This document shows, piece by piece, positions 1 through 6,523 of a DNA stretch of 13,102 nucleotides (the first letter of the stretch is position 1; every line of letters begins with the position of its first letter). Under the pieces are notes generated by a model. That model was not told the DNA's origin, ran no database searches, and saw only the letters and a list, made by a program, of their open reading frames with translations. The translations under genes and the position numbers were made by a program. Source of the stretch: Myxococcales bacterium (GTDB lineage: Bacteria > Myxococcota_A > Polyangia > Polyangiales > Polyangiaceae); contig JAAFHJ010000082.1 in assembly GCA_013298325.1 (NCBI GenBank), forward strand, positions 1 through 13,102. The letters are read 5' to 3'.

Positions 1-513
1 GGCGCGGCCTTTCGCTGGTTTTCGCATGCGCCCGTCGCCGGCGAATCGTCTACCGAGGCGGCGAACCTGCGGGTCGGCCAGCTCGCCGACCAGGTCTACA
101 TCGGCCTCGCGCTGACGGCGCTTGCAGATCCATCCGTGCTCGCCGCCTCCTCACCGCCTTCGCTCCTCGAAAAGCGCCAACGAGATCGGTACGCGGAAGA
201 GGCGCGTGCGGTCGTGCGTGCGCTGGAGGCGTCCTTCGCGGCGCCCGACGGCGGCTTCTACGGAACGACGGAGGACGCAGGCGCGCGCGGCATCTTCGCC
301 CAGCGGCGAAAGCCGATCGACGAGAACGCGTTAGCATCCCTGTTTTTATTGAAGTATACGCAACTGTCGGGCGAAAAAGACGACGCCACGCAGCAACACG
401 CCCTCCGCGCGGCCGCTGCGGTCACCGTCCCATCCGCCGTCGATGCGCGCGGCCGGATGCTCGCCCCGATCCTCCTCGCCGCCGACGCCGCCGCAACAAA
501 CGCACGCGAGTAG
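1..513 (+). CDS. C-terminal part of a DUF255/YyaL-like (thioredoxin-fold plus six-hairpin toroid) protein, 5' truncated by the window
   Basis: The reading frame is open from base 1, so the start lies outside the window. About 170 residues remain. The visible part is helical. It has a DQVYIGLALTALAD helix, a YAEEARAVVRALEASF helix, then DGGFYGTTEDAG and the RRKPIDENALASLFLLKY stretch. This order (helix, 'DGGFY' turn, 'RRKP..DN..A..LL.L') resembles the C-terminal alpha/alpha toroid of DUF255 proteins (YyaL / SPATA20 relatives). Those proteins carry an N-terminal thioredoxin-like domain that is not visible here. Their biochemical role is poorly defined, so no reaction is assigned. The protein ends in an Ala-rich tail at a TAG. 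About 160 bp separate it from the next gene on the same strand. The family call rests on motif resemblance only. Another six-hairpin glycosidase-like protein is the main alternative. Confidence 0.5.
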   Translation, partial: GAAFRWFSHAPVAGESSTEAANLRVGQLADQVYIGLALTALADPSVLAASSPPSLLEKRQRDRYAEEARAVVRALEASFAAPDGGFYGTTEDAGARGIFAQRRKPIDENALASLFLLKYTQLSGEKDDATQQHALRAAAAVTVPSAVDARGRMLAPILLAADAAATNARE

Positions 514-540
514 CTGCGCACCGGCCTCCGCCCCGCGAAA

Positions 541-604
541 CGCTGCAGCGGAGAATGCATCCCCCCTGGCCTGGGCCAGCCGTTTCGGTCGCGGGACAGG
601 GGGG
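541..604. repeat. Cluster of inverted repeats in the gap before the secreted protein gene
   Basis: The 159-bp gap 514-672 holds no ORF that looks real. It contains three perfect inverted repeats. One is the 10-bp palindrome CGCTGCAGCG (541-550). The second is CCCCCCTG at 561-568 matched by CAGGGGGG at 597-604. The third is a nested pair, CTGGCC (566-571) and GGCCAG (574-579). The outer 8-bp arms could fold into a GC-rich hairpin with a 28-nt loop. No T-tract follows, so this is not a standard intrinsic terminator. A transcription-ending or protein-binding role is possible but unproven. Confidence 0.35.
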
Positions 605-672
605 CAGCTGCGAGCGAGCGCGAGAATTCCTCAGGATTTTCTTGTGGCACGGGATGTGGTGCTTCCGCCCCC

Positions 673-1497
673 ATGTTTGCCCCGAACTGGCTTCCGCTTC
701 GGTACTCGTGGCCCCTCGTGCTGCTGTTCGCACTTGTTGGACTTCCCACGCACGCGTTCGCCCAGCAGGGGGCTTCAACGGAGTTTTCCGTCGTCGGACG
801 CCGCGCAATGTTGGGCGGTCAATCCGACAATTCGCTCGTCGCCATGCTCACACTCCCCTTGGGGACGACACGCGTTCCGGGAAGCAACACGCGGCCTCTT
901 GCGGCCGCGAAGAAGGGGGAAATCGCCGCAGAGCCGCCCCCCGAACTGGCGCCAACCGCGCCCCAGCCCCCCCTGGCACGTTCCCGTGCCGCTCCCCAAG
1001 ACTCCGTACTTATTCAGCGTTTGCTGGATGGAGCGATGCGAACCTCGGGCGTTGCGCAGGCCCTCGAACGGCTTTCGAGTCTCGCCACAAGGCAACGGAA
1101 TGCGGCGCTCCTGCCGACGGTCCTACTGCGCGCCGGTCGCAACGCCGACTTGCGAGCAACGTCGACGACCGATGACCTCGGAACAACCAATGAAGACGCA
1201 ACGAGTGCCGCTCGCGTCTACTACGAAGCGCGATTGACCTTTCGCCTCGACCGGATCGCCGCCGGCGATGACGAAGCGACGCTGGAACGTCTCCGCCAAG
1301 ACCTGATCGCGCAGCGTACGAAGCTCCTTCGCGAGGTCGTCGGCGAACTCAACCGGCGCAACCGCGCGCTTCGCGTCCTTCAAACAAGCGATGACGCGAC
1401 GGTTCGGGAAGAAGCGCTCGACGATGCGACGGCGGCGAACGCGACGCTCTTCGCCCTTACCGGCATCACGCTGCCGCTTCCCGAAGACGGACGTTAA
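673..1497 (+). CDS. Secreted/periplasmic hypothetical protein with signal peptide
   Basis: This 274-residue protein starts with a clear Sec signal peptide. It has Arg at residue 10, a hydrophobic core at about 13-24 (WPLVLLFALVGL), and a likely cleavage after AFA (28-30), before QQ. A Pro/Ala-rich low-complexity linker follows (about 75-115). The C-terminal half (about 125-270) is mostly helical. It contains a YYEARLTFRLDRIA segment, a long charged helix with repeated Arg/Glu, and ends with NATLFALTGITL. Secreted proteins with this outline (linker, 'YEAR.T.RLDR', helical tail) recur as hypotheticals in myxobacterial-type genomes, to my recollection. I cannot name a function. An envelope location is the only firm inference. 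No strong Shine-Dalgarno is visible before the ATG at 673, but the signal peptide fixes the start. The stop overlaps the stop of the convergent gene. Confidence 0.7.
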   Translation: MFAPNWLPLRYSWPLVLLFALVGLPTHAFAQQGASTEFSVVGRRAMLGGQSDNSLVAMLTLPLGTTRVPGSNTRPLAAAKKGEIAAEPPPELAPTAPQPPLARSRAAPQDSVLIQRLLDGAMRTSGVAQALERLSSLATRQRNAALLPTVLLRAGRNADLRATSTTDDLGTTNEDATSAARVYYEARLTFRLDRIAAGDDEATLERLRQDLIAQRTKLLREVVGELNRRNRALRVLQTSDDATVREEALDDATAANATLFALTGITLPLPEDGR

Positions 1498-2453
1498 AAC
1501 CCATCCTCAACGTCGCCCGATTTTCGCGGAACTTCGGTGCGGACACGATCGGCGCGATAGGCCCGTTCGATCGCATCGAGCCGTCGAAGCGCATCCGAAC
1601 GGAGCGCAGCGAGCTCGCGACGGAGATGTTCGATGTTCACTTCATTCTTGAGATTGACGCGAAAGTCGGTCTCCGCCTGCGCGCGATCTTTGATCGTTTG
1701 ACGGTTCTGACTCATCACGATCAGCGGCCCCTGAAGGGCAACAAGGATCGCGAGGAGCAAATTGAAGAACGTGTACGGATAGCGATCGAAAGGCTTGTGC
1801 AACACCTCGTTGACAAGAGACCAAGCCCCGGTGAGCACAAGCAGGAACAGAATAAAGGCCCAACTACCATTGAGTTCGGCGACCTTATCGGCAAGGCGCT
1901 GCCCAAAGGTCAGATTTTCTTCAAGTTCCTTGAGCGCATTGGTAGCTGCACGCTGGGAAAGCAGCGAGTTTGTCTCCCGAAGACGCTCGGCCATCTCGGA
2001 CAAGATCGTGAGGGCCGCTTTAGGGCTTCGCGCGAGATGGGCGGCGAACTCGTCGCGCGTCAGTTCGAGGAGTACCGCGTCGGTGATCGCTTCAACGCTC
2101 GCACTTCGCGGCTTATCGTCAAAGAGGGACAGCTCGCCGAAATACTCGCCGGACGTGACATCCTTCAGGACAACACGTGGAGCGCTCGCCACGCTTCCAG
2201 ATTCCGCCGTGTGACTCTCTCTCTCGGCATTTGCCACGCTCGCCGGCGCGACATCTTCGGATTTTCCAGGCAGAAAGATCTGAACGGCACCCGTCAGAAC
2301 AATATACATAGATGCGCCCGGATCTCCCATTCGGAAGACCGTTTCCCCCGGCGCGAACGGGCGCTCCAGGAGGCGGGCCGCGAGCGCTTCTCGGTCCTCC
2401 GAGGCGAGCGTGTCGAAGAGCGGAAGCTCCGCGAGCAAATCGGCGTGGCGCAT
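1494..2453 (-). CDS. Cyclic nucleotide-binding domain protein fused to DUF1003 membrane domain
   Basis: From the ATG at 2453 the protein has 319 residues. The N-terminal ~150 form a CRP-like cyclic nucleotide-binding fold: LLAELPLFDTL start helix, FAPGETVFRMGDPGASMYIVLTGAVQIF beta strands, and a phosphate-binding cassette GEYFGELSLFDDKPRSASVEA with the canonical Glu and Arg. The C-terminal part matches DUF1003: FGQRLADKVAELNGSWAF, two membrane helices, then YPYTFFNLLLAILVALQGPLIVMSQNRQ and the DRAQAETDFRVNLKNE tail. A cNMP signal may therefore act on a membrane domain of unknown activity. There is no DNA-binding domain. A ~30-residue Ala/Ser/Glu-rich loop interrupts the nucleotide-binding fold before VVLKDVTSGEY. 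A TTG at 2492 would add 13 residues. It has AAGGAG only 1 nt upstream, which is too close. The ATG gives the usual family N-terminus. Confidence 0.85.
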   Translation of the reverse strand: MRHADLLAELPLFDTLASEDREALAARLLERPFAPGETVFRMGDPGASMYIVLTGAVQIFLPGKSEDVAPASVANAERESHTAESGSVASAPRVVLKDVTSGEYFGELSLFDDKPRSASVEAITDAVLLELTRDEFAAHLARSPKAALTILSEMAERLRETNSLLSQRAATNALKELEENLTFGQRLADKVAELNGSWAFILFLLVLTGAWSLVNEVLHKPFDRYPYTFFNLLLAILVALQGPLIVMSQNRQTIKDRAQAETDFRVNLKNEVNIEHLRRELAALRSDALRRLDAIERAYRADRVRTEVPRKSGDVEDGF

Positions 2454-2533
2454 AAGGGCGCCGATGGTGCCGTGCTCAACGCCTCGCGGCAAGCTCCTTC
2501 GGCGACTACTTCAGGCACCGCCAACGGGTCGAA

Positions 2534-3952
2534 ATGTGCCAAGGTCACCGCCCGATGCATCTCCCGGGTTGGGCCACTGAACTTCTCCCGCTGGCGATTC
2601 TCCTGGCGACCGTCGTGACGGTCGTCAGTCGCCTCCCCAAGGTCGACCTCGGCCACTCGAAGGCCTTCGAGCGCCGCCGCGTGCTGAACTGGCTTCCGGC
2701 CGGCCTGACGTATGCGTTCCTCTACATGGGGCGCTACAACCTCTCGGTTTGCACCGACAAAGCCATCGGTGCACTGACCTACGACCAGTTTTCCGACATC
2801 TCTTCCATCGGAAAACTCGTCTACGGTCTCTCGTTCCTTTTGAACGGGCCGCTCACCGATCGTCTCGGGGGCCGAGCGACGATTATCCTCGCAGCGGCCG
2901 GCTCGGGGCTCGCCAATCTCGGTCTCGGCTTCCTCGTGCTCAAAGGTGTGCACTCGCCCTCCGAGCTGCACGCGCTCCAAGCGCTCTATGCGGTGAACAT
3001 GTACTTTCAATCCTTCGGTGCCGTCAGCATCGTGAAGGTGAACAGTGCATGGTTCCACATCCGCGAGCGTGGGACGTTCGGCGGAATCTTCGGCATTCTT
3101 ATCAGTTTGGGCCTCTATTTCGCCTACGACTGGTGCAACTTCATTGCAAAGAAGCTGCACGTTGGCTGGGCCTTCTGGGTTCCGTCGGCGATCCTTTTGG
3201 CTTTCGCCGCCATCGATACTCTCCTGGTACGGGATCAACCGTCGGACGCCGGGCACCCGAATTTCCCGCTCGGCGATGCGAGTGAAAGCGACGACGGGCC
3301 GGCCCTTGGCCCGCTCGGCGTGGCCAAGAAGATGTTCACCAATCCGGCGATCCTTCTGATTACCGCGGTAGAGTTTTGCTCAGGATTCCTCCGAACGGGG
3401 ATCATGGACACCTACAAGCCGTTCGCGGATGCCGTCGGCCGGAAGGAAGAATTCGTCCGACACAACTGGGGTATCCTCAACTGTACGGCGGGGATTCTCG
3501 GCGGTGTATTCGCCGGCGTCATCTCCGATCGCATCTTCCAGTCGCGCCGCGGCCCAGTATCGGCGGTCTTGTACGGCGTGATGGTCGTCGGCACCGGTGT
3601 CGCGATTGGGACGCTCGTCGTCCCTGGGTTCGCTGGCTGGCCGTGGGTGCTCATGCTGCTCGCCATTATCGGCGTCCATGGGATGCTTTCGGGCACCGCA
3701 AGTATGGACTTTGGCGGAAAGAAAAACACCGGTGTCGCTGTCGGCTTGATCGACGGATTCGTCTACTTCGGTGGCGCGCTCGGCCAGTACGTCCTGAAGC
3801 ACACCATCCCTGCCGACAAATCGGCAGCGGCGGGCGACCCGAAGAATTGGTGGACGTGGCCCGCAACGCTCCTGCCGGTCGCCATCGTCGGCTTCCTGCT
3901 TACGACGCGCCTCTGGAACGCGAAGCCGTCGTCCAAAGCGTCGGCCCACTGA
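2534..3952 (+). CDS. MFS transporter, organophosphate:phosphate antiporter (GlpT/UhpT)-like
   Basis: This 472-residue polytopic membrane protein belongs to the major facilitator superfamily. The loop motif NGPLTDRLGGR (104-114) and its second-half counterpart GVISDRIFQSRRGP (328-341) are visible. The YMGRYNLSV segment (64-72) resembles the GlpT first-helix stretch carrying substrate-binding Arg45. FLRTGIMDTYKPF (285-297) resembles the GlpT helix-7 segment with Arg269. That points to the OPA family, which exchanges sugar or glycerol phosphates for inorganic phosphate. WFHIRERGTFGGIFG is also typical of the family. The GlpT His165 position appears to be Gly in my hand alignment, so the exact substrate is open. 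There is an extra hydrophobic segment at 17-32 before the usual first helix. ATG 2555 is an alternative start. Neither start has a strong ribosome binding site. The gene diverges from the cNMP/DUF1003 gene and converges on the methyltransferase gene. Confidence 0.8.
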   Translation: MCQGHRPMHLPGWATELLPLAILLATVVTVVSRLPKVDLGHSKAFERRRVLNWLPAGLTYAFLYMGRYNLSVCTDKAIGALTYDQFSDISSIGKLVYGLSFLLNGPLTDRLGGRATIILAAAGSGLANLGLGFLVLKGVHSPSELHALQALYAVNMYFQSFGAVSIVKVNSAWFHIRERGTFGGIFGILISLGLYFAYDWCNFIAKKLHVGWAFWVPSAILLAFAAIDTLLVRDQPSDAGHPNFPLGDASESDDGPALGPLGVAKKMFTNPAILLITAVEFCSGFLRTGIMDTYKPFADAVGRKEEFVRHNWGILNCTAGILGGVFAGVISDRIFQSRRGPVSAVLYGVMVVGTGVAIGTLVVPGFAGWPWVLMLLAIIGVHGMLSGTASMDFGGKKNTGVAVGLIDGFVYFGGALGQYVLKHTIPADKSAAAGDPKNWWTWPATLLPVAIVGFLLTTRLWNAKPSSKASAH

Positions 3953-3956
3953 CGAT

Positions 3957-3978
3957 GCAGCGTCTCGCGGGGCGCTGC
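3957..3978. terminator. Weak hairpin between convergent genes
   Basis: Arms 3957-3965 and 3970-3978 pair over 9 bp, counting two G-T wobbles, around a CGCG loop. The core is GCAGCG with CGCTGC. It sits just after the MFS stop and 39 bp beyond the methyltransferase stop, where transcripts from both sides meet. No run of T follows on either strand, so it is a poor intrinsic terminator and is offered tentatively. The rest of the 64-bp gap shows nothing. Confidence 0.3.
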
Positions 3979-4016
3979 TTCAATCGTGAATCGATGCGCG
4001 TTCTAACGGCGTTTGC

Positions 4017-4913
4017 CTAGCCTTCTCGGATCGCGACGGCGAGGCGCTCCGCCAGATCGACCCCGGCGCGGGTCGGTCGTTCGAGAAACCGGCGATTCCA
4101 CTCGGTGTCTCCGGTGTCTTCAGTCACGCGAAACCGGTGGCCCTTCAGGCGATCGGCGAAGCGTTCCGACCCTTCGTAGAAACGAAACTGTTCCCCGGCC
4201 GCACGCACAGCGATGTCGAGCGCTTTGCTTGGTTTTGCAGCGAGATAGGTGACTGCAAGGAGCGACTTGCTCGGTAAGTATTTCGCAAGCGCGTCGAGGG
4301 AAGCGTCGATGTGAACCGCATCGAGGTACATGGTAACCCCCTCCCAAACGACGGCGACCGGCCGATCGCCTGTCACCTCGCGCGCGAGGACGTCGACAAG
4401 GGCCCGTCCGTTCGCGACCGTCGCGAGAGACGGCGGGCCCACTGCAACAAGGGCCCGGTCGGAAAAGTCGCAGGGGGCAAACGTCACGTGGTCCGACGCA
4501 ATGCCGGCCTGCTCCAAGCGACGCCGTTTCGTCGGTTGAGTACTCGGGTGATCGATCTCGATCGAGCGGGCGAAAACGTCTTTGAGACGGTAGGCGCGCG
4601 CATCCAGCCCGGCACCGAGAACCACCAATGTTGCGTCGGCATGTTCGCGGGAAAAGGCGACCAATGCGGCATCGATCGCCGCGGAACGGAGCTCAAAATG
4701 CCGCATGCGCCCGCCGTCGAGCGCGTCCTGAATGGCGCAAAAGCCGCGTGAAACACGTGGAAATACCCCGCCAAGACGCAACGGGACCGCGTAGGGCCAG
4801 CCGAGGAGGCGCACGGCGTAGGGGTCGTGGCTTACCGGCGCCCGGCCGAGGGAGGCAAGCCCCCGAAGAAACGCGACCCAGGATGCGGTGTGACTCGGTT
4901 CCCCTTCGCGCAT
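4017..4913 (-). CDS. Class I SAM-dependent methyltransferase, leucine carboxyl methyltransferase (LCM/Omt)-like
   Basis: From the ATG at 4913 this is a 298-residue soluble protein. The N-terminus EPSHTASWVAFLR followed by HDPYAVRLLG is typical of the bacterial LCM-like methyltransferases (TIGR00027 type). So is the SAM-binding motif VVLGAGLDARAYRL (97-110). The acidic IEIDHP (118-123) would contact the SAM ribose. CDF (148-150) fits the motif that contacts adenine. VVWEGVTMYLD (about 193-203) matches the conserved WEGVTMYL segment. Members methylate carboxyl or hydroxyl groups of small molecules or side chains. The substrate cannot be read from sequence. The frame stays open upstream to 5006, but a longer start would run into the prfB leader and the conserved domain begins at 4913. 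A modest GAGG lies just upstream of that ATG. The gene diverges from prfB with a 54-bp gap. Confidence 0.85.
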   Translation of the reverse strand: MREGEPSHTASWVAFLRGLASLGRAPVSHDPYAVRLLGWPYAVPLRLGGVFPRVSRGFCAIQDALDGGRMRHFELRSAAIDAALVAFSREHADATLVVLGAGLDARAYRLKDVFARSIEIDHPSTQPTKRRRLEQAGIASDHVTFAPCDFSDRALVAVGPPSLATVANGRALVDVLAREVTGDRPVAVVWEGVTMYLDAVHIDASLDALAKYLPSKSLLAVTYLAAKPSKALDIAVRAAGEQFRFYEGSERFADRLKGHRFRVTEDTGDTEWNRRFLERPTRAGVDLAERLAVAIREG

Positions 4914-4967
4914 AGCCTCTATCCTAGCGCGCTTGACGGGCGATGCGTCTCGTTGCAGAAGCGCGGC

Positions 4968-6108
4968 ATGCTTTCCGACATCCGCACGAAACTCGAGGAC
5001 CTCCAAGGGCGTCTCATGACGCTAAGGGGGTATCTTTGACGTCCCGAGGCTAAAAAACGACATCGCTCGCCTTGGCGATCGCACGCTCGCGCCCGGTTTC
5101 TGGGACGACATGAAAAAAGCTCAGGCAGTTACGCGCAAGCGCTCCGCCTTGGAGCAAACGGTAGAGACGTTTGAAAAGGCCGTGCGCGACGTCGATGACG
5201 CCCGCGAACTTCTTGAACTCGGCGTTCAAGAAAACGACGAGCCGACGATTCAAGAGGCGGAGGGACTTCTTCCCGCCCTCGAAGAGCGCGTCCGCAAAAT
5301 GGAGCTGAAGCGCATGCTCGCAGGCGAAGCGGATCACGCTTCGGCAATCGTGAGCATCCACCCGGGTACCGGGGGCACGGACGCGAAGGATTGGGCGCAG
5401 ATGCTGCTCCGAATGTACCTTCGCTGGTGCGAAAAGCGCGGTTTCAAGACGGAAATCCTCGACTTCGCGGAAGGGGAAGAAGCGGGCATTGACGGTGCAT
5501 CCTTCTCCGTGACGGGCGAGTTCGCCTTCGGCCACCTGAAGGCCGAAAATGGCGTACATCGCCTGGTCCGGATCAGCCCCTTCGACGCAAACGCGCGCCG
5601 CCAAACGGCCTTTGCGGCCGTCGAAGTAACCCCCGATATCGAAGACGAAATCGATATCGTCGTCAAAGACGAAGACCTCGAAACGACGACGATGCGCGCC
5701 GGAGGTAAGGGCGGGCAGAACGTCAATAAGGTCGAAACTGCTGTTCGAATGAAGCACATTCCCAGCGGAATCGTTATCGTTTGCCGCGCGGAGCGCTCGC
5801 AGCATCAAAACCGGGCCCTCGCCTTGAAGATGCTCAAAGCAAAGCTGTACGAGCAGGAAATTCAAAAGCGGGAAGCCGCCAAGAATGCCTACGAAGCATC
5901 AAAGACGGACATCGCGTGGGGGCACCAGATTCGCTCCTATGTGCTCGCCCCATACCGCTTGGTGAAGGATCTCCGGACCCAACACGAAACGGGCGGCGTG
6001 GATGGCGTTCTGGACGGAGATCTAGATCCGTTCATCGAAGCGTATCTGATGGCAGCCGCCGGGGGGACCCTGCGGAAGGGCGGCGCCGAGAGCACCGACG
6101 ACGTGTAG
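4968..6108 (+). CDS. prfB: Peptide chain release factor 2 (RF2), expressed by +1 programmed ribosomal frameshift
   Basis: RF2 recognises UGA and UAA stop codons and triggers peptide release. The gene lies in two frames. Frame one runs from ATG 4968 through 23 codons ending RGYL and meets TGA at 5037-5039. Skipping T5037 continues as GAC (5038) into the long frame to the TAG at 6106-6108, giving about 379 residues (E. coli RF2 has 365). Frame two carries the anticodon-like tripeptide SPF (5575-5583), which specifies RF2, and the catalytic GGQ (5710-5718) within AGGKGGQNVNK. The N-terminal helical domain has the expected LKND..RLGDRTLAPGFWDD segment directly after the shift. Without the shift the first 47 residues of RF2, counting from 4968, would be lost if translation began at ATG 5110. 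In E. coli and many deltaproteobacteria prfB is followed by lysS. Here lysS lies 1.8 kb downstream. Confidence 0.95.
5025..5040 (+). promoter_or_regulatory. prfB +1 programmed frameshift site
   Basis: The site reads AGGGGG TAT CTT TGA C. AGGGGG (5025-5030) is the internal Shine-Dalgarno-like element, CTT (5034-5036) is the slippery P-site codon, and TGA C (5037-5040) is the poorly terminating stop with a following C. This matches the classic bacterial prfB recoding signal, including the 3-nt spacing to CTT. When RF2 is scarce, the ribosome pauses at UGA and slips forward one base. RF2 thus limits its own synthesis. Confidence 0.95.
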
Positions 6109-6131
6109 CCGCTGCCTTTGCAGGGCACGAC

Positions 6132-6169
6132 AAAAGGCGCCTACCGGGACTCCCCGGTGGGCGCTTTTT
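6132..6169. terminator. Strong bidirectional intrinsic terminator after prfB
   Basis: Arms 6132-6148 and 6153-6169 pair over 17 bp with two G-T wobbles and a 4-nt ACTC loop. The GC core (GGCGCC.ACCGGG) is flanked by AAAA on the left and TTTTT on the right, so it can end transcripts running in either direction. It lies 23 bp after the prfB stop. The left arm also contains the stop codon region of the opposing small ORF. Confidence 0.9.
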
Positions 6170-6395
6170 CACAATCATCTCCGCCCGGCGAGGCGCCGGA
6201 ACGGAGCGCGTCCTCACGCTCAAGCACGCGCTCGGCGACCGCCTCCAAAAGTTGGACGCACGGTTCACAGCCGCCGCCGCAGCATCGCGGTCGTGGCCCC
6301 TCGCGAAGGAGCGGACGGACGCAATCGATGTAACATTCCGCCAAACCGCACTCACGCGCTGCCTGGAAAAGAACACGATCGCGTTCGGAGGCCAT
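6141..6395 (-). CDS. Small cysteine-motif protein, possibly of the 'oxidoreductase-like' (CCGxGCxxC) family
   Basis: This is an 84-residue ORF with eight Cys. The central block PRCCGGGCEPCVQLLEAVAERVL resembles the short CCGSGCxxCVxDxYxEAL signature of the 'oxidoreductase-like' domain found in small bacterial and mitochondrial proteins. Four clustered Cys suggest metal (zinc or iron-sulfur) binding. Two more Cys pairs sit upstream (RECGLAEC, YIDC). Codon third positions are GC-rich throughout, which supports coding. No good ribosome binding site precedes the ATG at 6395. The TAG stop (6141-6143) and about the last eight codons lie inside the bidirectional terminator stem. Function is unknown. 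The family link comes from motif memory, and a chance ORF remains possible because the region is short. The gene diverges from the HAMP gene and converges on prfB. Confidence 0.55.
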   Translation of the reverse strand: MASERDRVLFQAARECGLAECYIDCVRPLLREGPRPRCCGGGCEPCVQLLEAVAERVLEREDALRSGASPGGDDCEKAPTGESR

Positions 6396-6440
6396 GACGG
6401 GAGGAGGTAGCGCCCCGCTCCGAAGGAATCAACGGTGGCT

Positions 6441-6461
6441 GACGTGACGGACGCTCACGTC
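6441..6461. promoter_or_regulatory. Candidate operator dyad in the divergent gap before the HAMP gene
   Basis: GACGTGA (6441-6447) is perfectly matched by its reverse complement TCACGTC (6455-6461) across a 7-nt spacer. A further ACGTGAC copy lies at 6469-6475. The dyad sits 62 bp upstream of the HAMP-gene ATG and 45 bp upstream of the opposing small ORF's ATG. Its size suits a dimeric regulator. No clear -35/-10 pair is visible around it, so this is only a candidate. The rest of the 128-bp gap shows nothing else firm. Confidence 0.35.
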
Positions 6462-6523
6462 GCTCGATACGTGACCGTCCCAAATGCGAGACTTCCACGT
6501 CGATCCCGGGTTAGATCGCGCGC

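Noticed and set aside
443..1237. 264-codon plus-strand ORF overlapping the secreted-protein gene in another frame
   Set aside because: It is Arg/Pro/Ser-rich shadow-type composition, and the overlapping frame at 673-1497 has a proper signal peptide.
1626..2618. Long plus-strand ORF (330 codons) opposite the cNMP/DUF1003 gene
   Set aside because: Its translation shows no recognisable domain and it runs antisense to a gene with clear CNB and DUF1003 motifs. Long open antisense frames are common in GC-rich coding DNA.
2294..3256. Long minus-strand ORF (320 codons) opposite the MFS gene
   Set aside because: It is a charged, His/Glu/Arg-rich shadow translation without membrane or domain motifs. 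The plus-strand MFS protein is convincing.
4827..4967. Upstream extension of prfB frame one to 4827
   Set aside because: It overlaps the methyltransferase gene on the other strand and does not resemble RF2. The RF2-like N-terminus begins at the ATG at 4968.
4933..4967. TTGACG as a -35 box for prfB
   Set aside because: No acceptable -10 box follows at the right spacing, and the ATG is too close. It is likely a chance match.
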